Shown here in pieces: positions 41,343-50,376 of a DNA stretch of 64,000 nt (its first letter is position 1; the number at the start of each line of letters is the position of its first letter). This stretch comes from RGIG3102 sp964369915. Its GTDB lineage: Bacteria > Bacillota > Clostridia > Oscillospirales > Ruminococcaceae. A model generated the notes under the pieces. It had not been told where the DNA came from. It made no database searches and worked only from the letters and a program-made list of their open reading frames with translations. The stretch is taken from positions 1 through 64,000 of the forward strand of contig CAYJGG010000002.1 of the NCBI GenBank assembly GCA_964369915.1. The letters are read 5' to 3'. The position numbers and the translations under genes were made by a program.

Positions 41343-42818
41343 ATGGAAACTACAAAAGTTACATATAACAGAGCGAAAACATGGCAGATGGCGTTGTTCG
41401 TATTTAATAACACATCTACAAACGTATTTATGCTATTAATGGGCTATGCGGCATACTATGGTAATGGTCTAGCAGGTCTTGCAATTGCAACTACAGGATT
41501 TATAGCAACAGCTATGAGAATGTTTGACGGTATTACAGATCCAATCATCGGATTCGTTATCGATAAAACAAACGGTAAATTTGGTAAATTCAGACCAATG
41601 ATTATCACTGGTTGGTTAATCATGGCAGTTACAACTACTTTATTTTATGTAACAGTACACACGGTTGAGAGCGAAGCAGGCAGATTAATAGCTTATATCG
41701 GAATTCAAATGATTTACTACATTGGATACACTTTCCAAACAGCTTGTACAAAATCAGGCCAAGCTGCTTTAACAAATGATCCAGGACAAAGACCAACTTT
41801 CTCTTTATATGATGGTATTTACAATACATTAGTATTTGCATTACTGCCACTATATATTCTAAACTCACTAGTTCCAAAACACACTCTAGTAGACGCTGCT
41901 GGTGAAGTAACTCTTTCAGGGTTCTTAAATTCTGCTTTCTACTTAGAATTATCTATAACTTTAACAATTATTTCAGGTATATTTATGATTCTTGCAATTA
42001 TAGGTATTTGGCAAAAAGATAGAACTGAGTTCTTTGGTCTTGGTGAAAAAGGCGTTCAAGTTAAATTCAAAGACTATGCTGAAATTTTAATGAAAAACAG
42101 AGCTATTCAAATGCTTATCCTAGCTGCTTCAACAGATAAATTAGCTGGTATGACAATGAGAGCGACACCTGTTTTAATCGTTATATTCTCGCTAACAACA
42201 GGCGATAAATCTATCCCTGGTCTACTTCCAACAATCACTATGGTTCCTTCTATTATTCTTCTTGCTATTGGTATTCAATTTGCTAGAAAATTAGGACAAA
42301 AGCAAGCGCTTGTTGGTGCAACATGGATAGCAATGACACTGGGTGCTATTGCTGGCGCAATGATTTTATTTGGACCAATGGAAACATTTAGCTTTGCAAA
42401 CATCAACCTATTCACAATATTATTCATCATTGTTTATATCGCAATGGGTGGTGCAGCTGGCGTTTCAGGAAACATCGTTATCCCTATGATTGCAGACTGT
42501 GCAGACTATGAAACATACCGTTCAGGACGCTTTGTTCCTGGTATGATGGGAACATTATTCTCATTCGTTGATAAAATGGTATCAGCTTTTGGTGCAACAA
42601 TTCAATCATTAGGCTGGGCTGCAGTTGGGCTAACAATTATACCTAACTATGAAACTCCATTAACTCCTGAATTATTAAACGTTGCAGTATTTATGTTTGT
42701 TGGTATGCCAATCCTAGGCTGGATTGCTTCATTAATCGCTATGAAGTTCTACCCACTAACTAAAGAAAAAATGGATGAAATTCAAGTTGAAATTCAAAGA
42801 ATTAAAAACGAAGCGTAA
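41343..42818 (+). CDS. GPH-family (glycoside-pentoside-hexuronide) transporter
   Basis: 491 residues with twelve predicted helices. GPH landmarks are FDGITDPIIGFVIDKTNGKFGKFRP in the first cytoplasmic loop and MIADCADYETYRSGRFVPGMMG later. Such carriers import glycosides with Na+ or H+. With a glucuronate operon, a GH2 enzyme and a shared operator, uptake of a glucuronide is likely. A GGAGTGT site precedes the ATG. Confidence 0.9.
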   Translation: METTKVTYNRAKTWQMALFVFNNTSTNVFMLLMGYAAYYGNGLAGLAIATTGFIATAMRMFDGITDPIIGFVIDKTNGKFGKFRPMIITGWLIMAVTTTLFYVTVHTVESEAGRLIAYIGIQMIYYIGYTFQTACTKSGQAALTNDPGQRPTFSLYDGIYNTLVFALLPLYILNSLVPKHTLVDAAGEVTLSGFLNSAFYLELSITLTIISGIFMILAIIGIWQKDRTEFFGLGEKGVQVKFKDYAEILMKNRAIQMLILAASTDKLAGMTMRATPVLIVIFSLTTGDKSIPGLLPTITMVPSIILLAIGIQFARKLGQKQALVGATWIAMTLGAIAGAMILFGPMETFSFANINLFTILFIIVYIAMGGAAGVSGNIVIPMIADCADYETYRSGRFVPGMMGTLFSFVDKMVSAFGATIQSLGWAAVGLTIIPNYETPLTPELLNVAVFMFVGMPILGWIASLIAMKFYPLTKEKMDEIQVEIQRIKNEA

Positions 42819-42852
42819 GATTAAATTTTACTCTTAATTAAATAAAATACAT

Positions 42853-42896
42853 AATATAGTAGGCTTAGCTAATAGTTTTGCCTACTATATTTTTAA
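42853..42896 (+). terminator. Terminator after the GPH transporter
   Basis: AATATAGTAGGC / GCCTACTATATT hairpin followed by TTTAAAA. Confidence 0.8.
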
Positions 42897-42946
42897 AATA
42901 AGTAAATAATCATCTGTATAAAAAAATGAAATTTTTGGAGGTAAAA

Positions 42947-43494
42947 GTGGATATTAGAATAATGAAAACTAAAAAAGCTATAAAAGAAGCTTTTTATACA
43001 TTATTAGAAAAAAAGCCTATTGAAAAAATAACAGTGACCGAGCTTACTGATTTAGCGCAAATAGGAAGAATGACTTTTTATCTTCATTATGCGGATATAT
43101 ATGCTTTAAATGAAGCTATTGAAACAGAAATTCTAAATGAAATTTCTGAAATATTCACAAGGCAGGCTGATGAAGGGGTAAAAATATCGCTACAAAGAAG
43201 AATATCCCAAACACTAGACTATGTTTATAAAAATAAAAAAGAATTTTATATGGGTTTTTTTAATAGTAATTCTGCAGAAAAGTTAGTTATTAATTCAGCA
43301 AGATTATTTTTAGAAGAATTTTATCCAGAGAAAAAACATACTATGGAAATGTTGAGGTTAACTTTGTGGCGCACGGTATAGTTGGAGTTATAAGTGAATG
43401 GATAAAATCAGGGGGCGAAAACCGAGAGGAGTTTGAAAAAACTCTTATACATATAATTTCAAGATTTATATCTGAATTAAATGAAGAAAACTAA
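42947..43494 (+). pseudogene. TetR-family regulator interrupted by a frameshift
   Basis: Starting at GTG 42947 (GGAGG six bases upstream) the frame reads a TetR helix-turn-helix: IMKTKKAIKEAFYTLLEKKPIEKITVTELTDLAQIGRMTFYLHYADIYAL. It runs off-family at residue about 130 and stops at 43381. The next frame continues with a typical TetR C-terminus, VNFVAHGIVGVISEWIKSGG, to a TAA at 43494. One extra A in the six-A run at 43331-43336 would join them into about 182 residues. It could be a sequencing error, a real mutation or phase variation. Likely regulator of the flanking transporter or GH2 gene. Confidence 0.75.
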
Positions 43495-43724
43495 TATCAA
43501 AATAAGGCTGCAATATAGTAGATTATTTATCACAAATTCAACTAAAATAAAGGTTATAATCTAAGTAACATAAGGCTAATTTTTTAATTTATATTTCGCT
43601 GAATTATAGTGAAAAACAAAGAAAAGCCGAGAAAAATAAATTTGTTTTTAGTTAAAAAACAAACGTGCAGTTTTATACCTACAAAAAGAGTGTAAAACGA
43701 ATAGAAAGGAAAGGTATTATAAAA

Positions 43725-45965
43725 ATGAGAAAAGTTGTATCTCTTAATCAAAATTGGCAGTTTTCAAAAGACGGGGCGTCTTTTGAAAATGTAAACGTTC
43801 CACACACTTGGAATAATTTAGACGGACAAGACGGGGGCGCTGATTATTATAGAGCAAAATGCTACTATAAAAAAACAATTAATTTAGAAAAAACAAACGG
43901 AGTAGTTTATTTAGAATTTGAAGGTGTAAACCATATTGCAACCGTTAAATTAAATGGAACTCTTTTAGGCGAACATAAAGGCGGATTTTCAACATTCCGT
44001 TTTGATGTTACTAAAATAATGAAAGAAGGCGAAAACTTACTAGAAGTTGAAGCTGATAACACAGACGGACTGCAAGTTTATCCTCAAGCGGCAGACTTTA
44101 CATTCTTTGGTGGAATTTATAGAGATGTGAATGTTGTTTATGTTAATAACACTCATTTTGATTTATCATACCACGGAAGTAAAGGCGTTTATGTAACTCC
44201 AAAAGTAGAGGGCGATAAAGCAGAAGTTGCGATTGAAAGCTATATTCTAGGGGATACAGCTGGCGCTAAAATAAATTTTGAAGTTGTGGATAAAGCTGGC
44301 AATGTTGTAGTAAAAAAAGAAGTTGAAGCGTCTGCAATGGCAAAAAATAGCGTAACTATTGAAAATCCAGTTTTATGGCATGGCACAGAAAATCCATATA
44401 TGTACACACTAAAAGCTACAATCATAAAAGGCGAAGAAGTTTTAGATAATTTAGAAATTTTATTTGGCGTTCGCTCATTTAAAGTTTGCCCTGAACGTGG
44501 ATTTATATTAAATGGTAAAGAGTATCATCTTCACGGAGTTTCACGTCACCAAGATAAAAAAGATAAGGGTTGGGCAATAGACCACGAAGACCAAGATTTT
44601 GATATGGAACTTATTAAAGAAGTTGGCGCTACAACTATCCGTTTAGCTCACTATCAACATAATCAATATTTCTACGATTTATGTGATAAAGAAGGTATGG
44701 TTTTATGGGCTGAAATTCCATTTATCACATCATTCTTAGAATCAAAAGAGGCTAGAGAAAACACTCTAAGCCAAATGAGAGAACTAGTTGTTCAAAACTA
44801 TAATCACCCATCTATATTCTTCTGGGGTATTTCAAATGAAATCACTATTGCTGGAGAAACAGATGAATTAGTTGAAAATCAAAAAGCATTAGTTGATTTA
44901 ATTCATGAGTATGACACATCAAGACTAACAACTATTGCAAATGTTTCTTTTGTTGATATGGAGTCAAGCCAAAACACTTTAACTGATGTGGTTTCATACA
45001 ATCACTATTTCGGATGGTATGGCGGCAAATTAGAAGAAAATGAAAAATGGATAGATGAATTCCATCAAAAATATCCAAATGTGCCTATCGGAATTTCAGA
45101 ATACGGAGCAGAAGGCATTATGCGTTTGCACTCAGATGAGCCAAAAATGCGTGATTATTCAGAAGAATACCATGCAGTTTATCATGAGCATATGCTGAAA
45201 ATATTTGCTGAACGCCCATTTATTTGGTCAACACATCAATGGAATATGTTCGACTTTGCAGCCGATGCAAGAGATGAAGGCGGAGTTCAAGGAAGAAATA
45301 ATAAAGGGTTAGTTTCTTTTGATAGACAAACTAAAAAAGATGCGTTCTTCTTATATAAAGCATACTGGAATGCAAAAGATAAATTTGTTCATATCACTGG
45401 TAGAAGATATTTAGATAGACATAATCTAACTTCGGATATTAAAGTTTACTCTAATGAAGACGAAGTTGTTTTAGTTGTTAATGGCAAAGAATATCCAGCA
45501 GTTAAAGGCGAAAAAATATTTATAATTAAAGATGTTGAATTAAAACTCGGCGAAAACACTTTAGTTGCAAAAACTAAAAATGCCACTGATGAAATTAAAT
45601 TAAACGGTGTTGAAAAAGCAAACGAAAGCTATGTACTTCCAGTGGAAGAAAATGAAATGAGCGAAGGCGCTAAAAACTGGTTTTTAGATTTAATGAAAAA
45701 TAATGCTGGGCAAGAAATGACATTTAACCCAGAATATCTATCAGTTAAAGACACTCTAAATGATATTTTAGCTAATGAAGAAGCAAAAGAAATGCTAATG
45801 AATATTTTTGCATCATCAGGAAAAATGGTTATTAATGATGGTATGCTAAAAATGGTTGGCAAAATGAGAATGGAAATCATTATGAAAATGGCTGGAGATA
45901 AAATGCCAGAAGGCGCAGATTTAGCTATAAATGCAAAACTTCAAAAAATTAAAAAAATCAAGTAA
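43725..45965 (+). CDS. Glycoside hydrolase family 2 enzyme (beta-glucuronidase or beta-galactosidase type)
   Basis: 746 residues from the ATG at 43725. Sugar-binding domain (YYRAKCYYKK, EGVNHIATVKLNGTLLGEHKGGFSTF), immunoglobulin-like domain, then the TIM barrel with acid/base Glu372 in FWGISNEITI and nucleophile Glu459 in GISEYGAEG. NNKGLVSFDRQTKKDAF matches the loop that holds the substrate in this family but does not separate galactosidases from glucuronidases. The last 100 residues are a Met-rich helical extension. No signal peptide, so it acts inside the cell on imported glycoside. The uronate genes favour a glucuronide. Confidence 0.85.
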   Translation: MRKVVSLNQNWQFSKDGASFENVNVPHTWNNLDGQDGGADYYRAKCYYKKTINLEKTNGVVYLEFEGVNHIATVKLNGTLLGEHKGGFSTFRFDVTKIMKEGENLLEVEADNTDGLQVYPQAADFTFFGGIYRDVNVVYVNNTHFDLSYHGSKGVYVTPKVEGDKAEVAIESYILGDTAGAKINFEVVDKAGNVVVKKEVEASAMAKNSVTIENPVLWHGTENPYMYTLKATIIKGEEVLDNLEILFGVRSFKVCPERGFILNGKEYHLHGVSRHQDKKDKGWAIDHEDQDFDMELIKEVGATTIRLAHYQHNQYFYDLCDKEGMVLWAEIPFITSFLESKEARENTLSQMRELVVQNYNHPSIFFWGISNEITIAGETDELVENQKALVDLIHEYDTSRLTTIANVSFVDMESSQNTLTDVVSYNHYFGWYGGKLEENEKWIDEFHQKYPNVPIGISEYGAEGIMRLHSDEPKMRDYSEEYHAVYHEHMLKIFAERPFIWSTHQWNMFDFAADARDEGGVQGRNNKGLVSFDRQTKKDAFFLYKAYWNAKDKFVHITGRRYLDRHNLTSDIKVYSNEDEVVLVVNGKEYPAVKGEKIFIIKDVELKLGENTLVAKTKNATDEIKLNGVEKANESYVLPVEENEMSEGAKNWFLDLMKNNAGQEMTFNPEYLSVKDTLNDILANEEAKEMLMNIFASSGKMVINDGMLKMVGKMRMEIIMKMAGDKMPEGADLAINAKLQKIKKIK

Positions 45966-45987
45966 ATAAAGCAGAGATGCCAATAAA

Positions 45988-46031
45988 AATAAAACACTGA
46001 TTTTCAAAAGGAAATCAGTGTTTTATTTTTG
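45988..46031 (+). terminator. Terminator after the GH2 gene
   Basis: AATAAAACACTGATTT / AAATCAGTGTTTTATT hairpin with a T-run. Confidence 0.9.
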
Positions 46032-46037
46032 CTATAG

Positions 46038-46054
46038 ATTATATGAGTAAGGCT
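46038..46054. repeat. Dispersed repeat, isolated end (copy D)
   Basis: ATTATATGAGTAAGGCT, identical over 17 bases to the terminal inverted repeat of the element at 62999-63157. No matching second end lies nearby. The surrounding 45966-46318 also carries a terminator and a promoter but no gene. Confidence 0.6.
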
Positions 46055-46160
46055 AGCTTTAGGAAGTGTTAAAAATAGTGATATTAAGAATTAACATTTT
46101 TATATAAAGTATAACTGATTATTTGACATAAATTTTTATTTTATTAAGTTTTTCACATAT

Positions 46161-46188
46161 TTGAGTTTATATATTTTTATGGTATAAT
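46161..46188 (+). promoter_or_regulatory. Promoter of a small membrane protein
   Basis: TTGAGT (46161), a 16-base spacer and TATAAT (46183). Confidence 0.6.
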
Positions 46189-46318
46189 TATAATATAGTG
46201 ATATTGTAAGTAGCATAATTAAAGTGGTGTTTTATATTTTTTAAAATATTTTTAACAGCTTTAATATTGCACATAGGCTGCTTAAAAGCTAGCCTTAAAA
46301 ATGAAAGGGGAGTTAGCT

Positions 46319-46546
46319 ATGAAAAAAGCATCTGAACTTTTACAGAAGTTTCTAAGTAAATTTGGGCTTTTATATGGAGTCTTTTTACTAATTCTCGTTT
46401 TTGTATTTAGAGATACTCAAGATGTTTTGCTTCAAAATAATATTACGGATTTTTTTGTAGTTCCATTTTTGATTTTGGTAATTTTTAATACATTATTGCG
46501 AGCACTTGTAAAGGTAAGTGAAATAATTCGTACCAACCAAAAATAG
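46319..46546 (+). CDS. Small two-helix membrane protein
   Basis: 75 residues from the ATG at 46319, after GGGGAGTTAGCT. A basic amphipathic start is followed by two hydrophobic helices (about 16-33 and 45-63). Its own promoter and a good ribosome binding site support it as real. No family recognised. Confidence 0.55.
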   Translation: MKKASELLQKFLSKFGLLYGVFLLILVFVFRDTQDVLLQNNITDFFVVPFLILVIFNTLLRALVKVSEIIRTNQK

Positions 46547-46560
46547 ATAAATATTTACTA

Positions 46561-46601
46561 AAACTTCGTTAAATGCACTTATAAGGCGAAAGCAGCCATT
46601 T
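46561..46601. repeat. Dispersed repeat fragment (copy E)
   Basis: AAACTTCGTTAAATGCACTT followed by ATAAGGCGAAAGC closely matches 27250-27285 inside the nested palindrome (copy C) and, more loosely, 63053-63080. Confidence 0.6.
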
Positions 46602-46629
46602 AAAAAAATAAAAAATAAATTCACATAAA

Positions 46630-46664
46630 TAAAAAAGGTAGCATTTCTGCTACCTTTTTTATAG
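46630..46664. terminator. Bidirectional terminator after kdgA
   Basis: AAAAAAGGTAGCA / TGCTACCTTTTTT hairpin, between the small membrane protein and kdgA. Confidence 0.85.
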
Positions 46665-46717
46665 TGATAAAATATTAGGAAACTTAGATTTAAAATTTAA
46701 TTCTAAGTGTTTTTTGA

Positions 46718-47353
46718 TTATCTGTATTTTTTAACAACTTCGCAAGTGTCTTTACAAATTTGTGTGATTTCAGCCCATTTTTTATTATCTATTAAATCAG
46801 CAGAAACCATATAAGAACCACCACAAGCAATAATGTTTTTATTAGATAAAAATTCATCTAAATTAGCTAGTGAAACACCGCCAGTTGGCATGAATTTAAT
46901 CATATTGTATGGTGCGCAAAGTGCGTTGATTGTTTTTAAGCCGCCGTATTGTGCAGCTGGGAAGAATTTAAGGTCTGTAAGGCCTAATTCTAGCGCCATT
47001 TCAATCTCTGTTGGAGTGATTGTGCCTGGATAAATTGGAATATTTTTTTCTTGGCAGTATTTAACGATTTTTGGATTAATACCAGGTGAAACGATAAATT
47101 CTGCACCAGCAGCGATAGCTTCATCAACTTGCTCAGTTTTTAAAACTGTTCCAGCACCAACTATCATATCTGGGTAAGCATCTTTCATAATTTTAATTGC
47201 TTTAGCAGCGCCAGCAACTCTAAAAGTTACCTCTGCAACTGGTAAGCCACCTTCCATAAGAGCTTTTGCCAGTGGCAGTGCATCTTCTTCAGGTCTATCT
47301 AATTTTATAACAGGTACAACACCTATTTTTGAAATTTTTTGCATTAAAGACAT
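46718..47353 (-). CDS. kdgA: KDPG aldolase
   Basis: 211 residues, trimeric TIM barrel aldolase of the KDPG/KHG family. Catalytic Glu41 lies in PVAEVTFR and the Schiff-base Lys129 in LTDLKFFPAAQYGG. GAGTVL and PTGGVSLANL are also typical. It splits 2-keto-3-deoxy-6-phosphogluconate to pyruvate and glyceraldehyde 3-phosphate, the last step of the uronate route. It follows kdgK by 74 bases on the minus strand. Confidence 0.95.
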   Translation of the reverse strand: MSLMQKISKIGVVPVIKLDRPEEDALPLAKALMEGGLPVAEVTFRVAGAAKAIKIMKDAYPDMIVGAGTVLKTEQVDEAIAAGAEFIVSPGINPKIVKYCQEKNIPIYPGTITPTEIEMALELGLTDLKFFPAAQYGGLKTINALCAPYNMIKFMPTGGVSLANLDEFLSNKNIIACGGSYMVSADLIDNKKWAEITQICKDTCEVVKKYR

Positions 47354-47427
47354 AATATCTTCCTTTCTCTTTTAGAGAAGTTTTCTCCATTATTTAAAAT
47401 GGAGAAAACTAAATATAAAAATTTTAA

Positions 47428-48525
47428 TTATCTGTCAACACGAGCAGAACCGCCGCCCACTAATTTTTCAACTTCTTTTAAGCTAGCCATTGAAGTATCG
47501 CCAGCTGTTGTCATAGCTAATGCACCATGAGCTGCACCGTAGTTAACAGCTACTTGAGCATCGCCTTTTTCGATTAAGCCATAGATTAAGCCTGAAGCGA
47601 AGCTATCTCCACCACCAACTCTATCCATGATTTCTAATCCGTCAAATCTTTTTGAGAAATGGATTTCTCCATCAGCCCAGCACATTGCAGCCCAATCGTT
47701 AACTGTTGCAGTTTTAACTCCTCTTAAAGTTGTAGCAACAACTTTAAAGTTTGGATATGTTGAAACAGCTTCGTTTATCATTGCTTTGTAGCCGTCTAGG
47801 TTTAATTCTGTTAAGCTTTCATCATTACCAGGAACTTCAAATCCAAGGCAAGCTGTGAAATCTTCTTCATTACCAATCATTACATCGATATAAGGAGCGA
47901 TAGCACGGTTTACTTCTCTAGCTTTTTCAATTCCGCCAATAGCTTTCCACATTGAAGGGCGGTAGTTTAAATCGTATGAAACGATAGTGCCGTATTTTTT
48001 AGCAGCTTTAACAGCAGCGATTGTAAGTTCAGCTGTACTTTCTGAAAGAGCAGCGAATATACCACCAGTGTGCATCCAACGAACACCTAAAGTTCCAAAA
48101 ATATAATCAAAATCAAAATCAGCAGCAGTTAATTGGCTAACAGCTGTGTTGCCTCTATCTGAAACACCAACAGCGCCACGAACACCGTATCCACGTTCTG
48201 TAAAATTCATACCGTTTCTTACAGTTCTTCCAATACCATCGTATTCTCTCCATTTAATGAATTGAGTATCAACACCACCTTGTAGGATAAAATCTTCAAC
48301 TAATCTACCGATTTCATTATCAGCTAGAGCAGTTAAAATAGCTGTTTTATAACCAAAACATCTTCTTAAACCACGAGCAACGTTGTATTCTCCGCCGCCT
48401 TCCCAAGCTCTAAAATGTCTTGCAGTTTTGATTCTTCCTTCGCCTGGATCAAGACGAAGCATAACTTCTCCTAAAGAAATTTCGTCGAACATGCATTCCT
48501 CTTTTGGTCTTAATTTTAAATTCAT
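47428..48525 (-). CDS. kdgK: 2-keto-3-deoxygluconate kinase
   Basis: 365 residues, PfkB-type sugar kinase. N-terminal LGEVMLRLDPGEGRIKTARHFRAWEGGGEYNVARGL is the substrate-binding region; the anion hole and catalytic Asp lie in DRVGGGDSFASGLIYGL. It phosphorylates KDG to KDPG. AAAGGAG lies upstream of the ATG at 48525. It lies 13 bases after a GntR gene and before kdgA, giving a gntR-kdgK-kdgA operon. Confidence 0.93.
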   Translation of the reverse strand: MNLKLRPKEECMFDEISLGEVMLRLDPGEGRIKTARHFRAWEGGGEYNVARGLRRCFGYKTAILTALADNEIGRLVEDFILQGGVDTQFIKWREYDGIGRTVRNGMNFTERGYGVRGAVGVSDRGNTAVSQLTAADFDFDYIFGTLGVRWMHTGGIFAALSESTAELTIAAVKAAKKYGTIVSYDLNYRPSMWKAIGGIEKAREVNRAIAPYIDVMIGNEEDFTACLGFEVPGNDESLTELNLDGYKAMINEAVSTYPNFKVVATTLRGVKTATVNDWAAMCWADGEIHFSKRFDGLEIMDRVGGGDSFASGLIYGLIEKGDAQVAVNYGAAHGALAMTTAGDTSMASLKEVEKLVGGGSARVDR

Positions 48526-48538
48526 TTTGCTATCTCCT

Positions 48539-49174
48539 TTAAATAAAATATTTTTTTAAATCTGAATTTATTGTTTGCATTAAATTACCATTTAAATGAT
48601 TATTTAATATATTTTTATATGCAATCACATCTTTATTTATAATTGCATTTAATAACTCTTTATGCTCATTTATAAGCGTTTCGTATTTTGATTGAATTAT
48701 ATCAACCATACGAAATCTAGTGTAGTTAACTTGCAGTTTTAAAATTTCATTCCATATTCCATCGTGGCCTGTCCTTTTAAAAATATGTCCGTGAAAAAGG
48801 ATATCGTGTTCAAAAAAATTATCAAAATCGTTTTGATTTTCAATCATCTTGTTTAAAATTTCGATGTCTTCCTTAGTTTGGATTTTTATAAACTGCTTAA
48901 TTATATCAACTTCTAAAACTAATCTCATATAAATAAAATCTTTGATTTTATCATAATCTAAAAAAGAAACATATGTTCCCCTTTGTGGGATTATATTTAA
49001 AAAACCTTCATTTTCAAGCCTTGTGAATATTGCTTTTATAGGCGTTCTTGAAACATTAAAAACTTTTGAAATTTCATTTTCAGAAAGCTGAGTTCCAGGA
49101 GGATACTCTAAGTTTATGATTGATTGCTTTAGGGAGTTGTATATTTCTTCATTATTTAATATTTGCAATACCAA
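48539..49174 (-). CDS. GntR-family (FCD-type) regulator 1 of the uronate island
   Basis: About 212 residues from the TTG at 49174, nine bases after AGGTAGG. The winged helix reads LKQSIINLEYPPGTQLSENEISKVFNVSRTPIKAIFTRLENEGFL; the all-helical C-terminal part is FCD-like. FCD members sense hexuronates or related acids. It heads the kdgK-kdgA operon and has two tandem TTGTATAC sites at its own promoter, which argues for autoregulation. A longer reading from GTG 49228 would run through the operator and is unlikely. Confidence 0.85.
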   Translation of the reverse strand: MVLQILNNEEIYNSLKQSIINLEYPPGTQLSENEISKVFNVSRTPIKAIFTRLENEGFLNIIPQRGTYVSFLDYDKIKDFIYMRLVLEVDIIKQFIKIQTKEDIEILNKMIENQNDFDNFFEHDILFHGHIFKRTGHDGIWNEILKLQVNYTRFRMVDIIQSKYETLINEHKELLNAIINKDVIAYKNILNNHLNGNLMQTINSDLKKYFI

Positions 49175-49206
49175 TATAATCAACCTACCTTCATATGTAA
49201 CCTTGC

Positions 49207-49247
49207 TTGTATACTTGTATACTACCACTAGAGATAAAAAAAGTCAA
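49207..49247 (-). promoter_or_regulatory. gntR1-kdgK-kdgA promoter with tandem operator
   Basis: On the minus strand TTGACT (49247-49242), a 17-base spacer and TAGTAT (49224-49219). Two direct copies of TTGTATAC (plus strand 49207-49214 and 49215-49222) cover the -10 box and start region. Confidence 0.75.
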
Positions 49248-49370
49248 CATATTTTATTTATAATATGTCGACATTTTTATTTTCTGCATTTTCAATAAAA
49301 AAACAGAAATTTTCTATGCAATAAATATAAGAAAAAAGTGATAAAATGTGGATGAAATTGATAAAAACAA

Positions 49371-50066
49371 TTATACCACAAAATAGTTGTTTTTCTCAGT
49401 TAAAACTTTCACAAAAGAATCAAGTCCTTTGTAAATATGGCTTGAGTATAATTCTCTTAAGCCTTTTACATCTTTATTAGAGATTAACTGGAAAATTTTG
49501 CAGTGGTCATTAAATAAATTTTGCAAGTCTTCTTCTGTGTTAAGTTCTGCAGTAACGGCTCTAAATCTTAAATAGTCTAGCCCAAAATCGATAAAGTGAT
49601 GCCAAAGGTTTTCTTTATTAGCTAAACTAAAGATATTTTGATGAAATTGATTATCTAATTCATAAAAAAGTAAAGAACGTTCAACTAGGCTAATTGAAGT
49701 ATCATCAATAACCTTTTGTTGACGAATTAATTTTAATTTAAGGGCGGTAAGTGTGTTTTCTTTCATAATAGGAACGATATCCTCAACTATGCCCATCTCT
49801 AGCTTTTCTCTTAAATACATAACTTCAGAAACGGTTTCTAAACGGATAGGATTAATTGTTGTGCCTTTGTTAGGAACGATAGTAATTAAATTATCATACT
49901 CTAATCTTTTAAAAACTTCACGGATTGGAGTTCTTGACACATTAAATCTTTTTGATATATCAATCTCCCCGATGGTTTGGCCTGGCACTAGCTTTAAAAA
50001 TATGATTTCATTTTTGAGAGTTTCGTAGATATCGTTATTAGATAAATTTGGCGATATTTTGCTCAT
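49371..50066 (-). CDS. GntR-family (FCD-type) regulator 2 of the uronate island
   Basis: 231 residues, clearly paralogous to the GntR protein 200 bases downstream. Winged helix: YETLKNEIIFLKLVPGQTIGEIDISKRFNVSRTPIREVFKRLEYDNLI. In the FCD domain Asp (ELDNQFHQNIF) and His residues (NDHCKIF, SSHIYKG) are placed as metal ligands. It is divergent from uxuA. A TGTATAC operator lies between its GGAGG site and start codon, so its own translation start is part of the regulator's target. Confidence 0.88.
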   Translation of the reverse strand: MSKISPNLSNNDIYETLKNEIIFLKLVPGQTIGEIDISKRFNVSRTPIREVFKRLEYDNLITIVPNKGTTINPIRLETVSEVMYLREKLEMGIVEDIVPIMKENTLTALKLKLIRQQKVIDDTSISLVERSLLFYELDNQFHQNIFSLANKENLWHHFIDFGLDYLRFRAVTAELNTEEDLQNLFNDHCKIFQLISNKDVKGLRELYSSHIYKGLDSFVKVLTEKNNYFVV

Positions 50067-50074
50067 GTATACAA
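50065..50074 (-). promoter_or_regulatory. GntR-type operator between the SD and start codon of gntR2
   Basis: On the minus strand GGAGG is followed directly by TTGTATACAT, whose last two bases are the first two of the ATG start codon. Confidence 0.6.
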
Positions 50075-50188
50075 CCTCCAGTAAAAAATAATATATACAT
50101 TATTATATCAAAAAAAGATTAAAAAAGCTAGCATTATTTTATAATAGTTTGAGAATAAATACACACTTATTCATATATTTTTCATATT

Positions 50189-50198
50189 CTGTATACAG
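50189..50198. promoter_or_regulatory. GntR-type operator in the gntR2-uxuA divergent region
   Basis: Perfect palindrome CTGTATACAG, about 80 bases upstream of the uxuA -35 box and 120 bases from the gntR2 start. Suited to controlling both directions. Confidence 0.6.
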
Positions 50199-50276
50199 CC
50201 TTTGGTAATATTGCATAAGAGTAAAAGCGTTATTTTAGGCTAATAAACGAAAGTTCAGTTAAGGTCAAGATTTAAC

Positions 50277-50305
50277 TTGTATGCAGGTTTAACTTGTGGT
50301 ACAAT
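50277..50305 (+). promoter_or_regulatory. uxuA operon promoter with operator over the -35 box
   Basis: TTGTAT (50277), a 17-base spacer and TACAAT (50300). The -35 box is the left half of TTGTATGCAG, the same arrangement as at the GPH transporter promoter. TTGTGGTACAA at 50294 may be a further half-matched site. A hairpin with ACTCAC/GTGAGT ends (50316-50342) lies in the leader. Confidence 0.7.
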
Positions 50306-50376
50306 TTAACTATATACTCACGTAAAATAATTTTAGGTGAGTTAAAAGGAAAAATAAAGAAAATGAGGTGGTTAGT

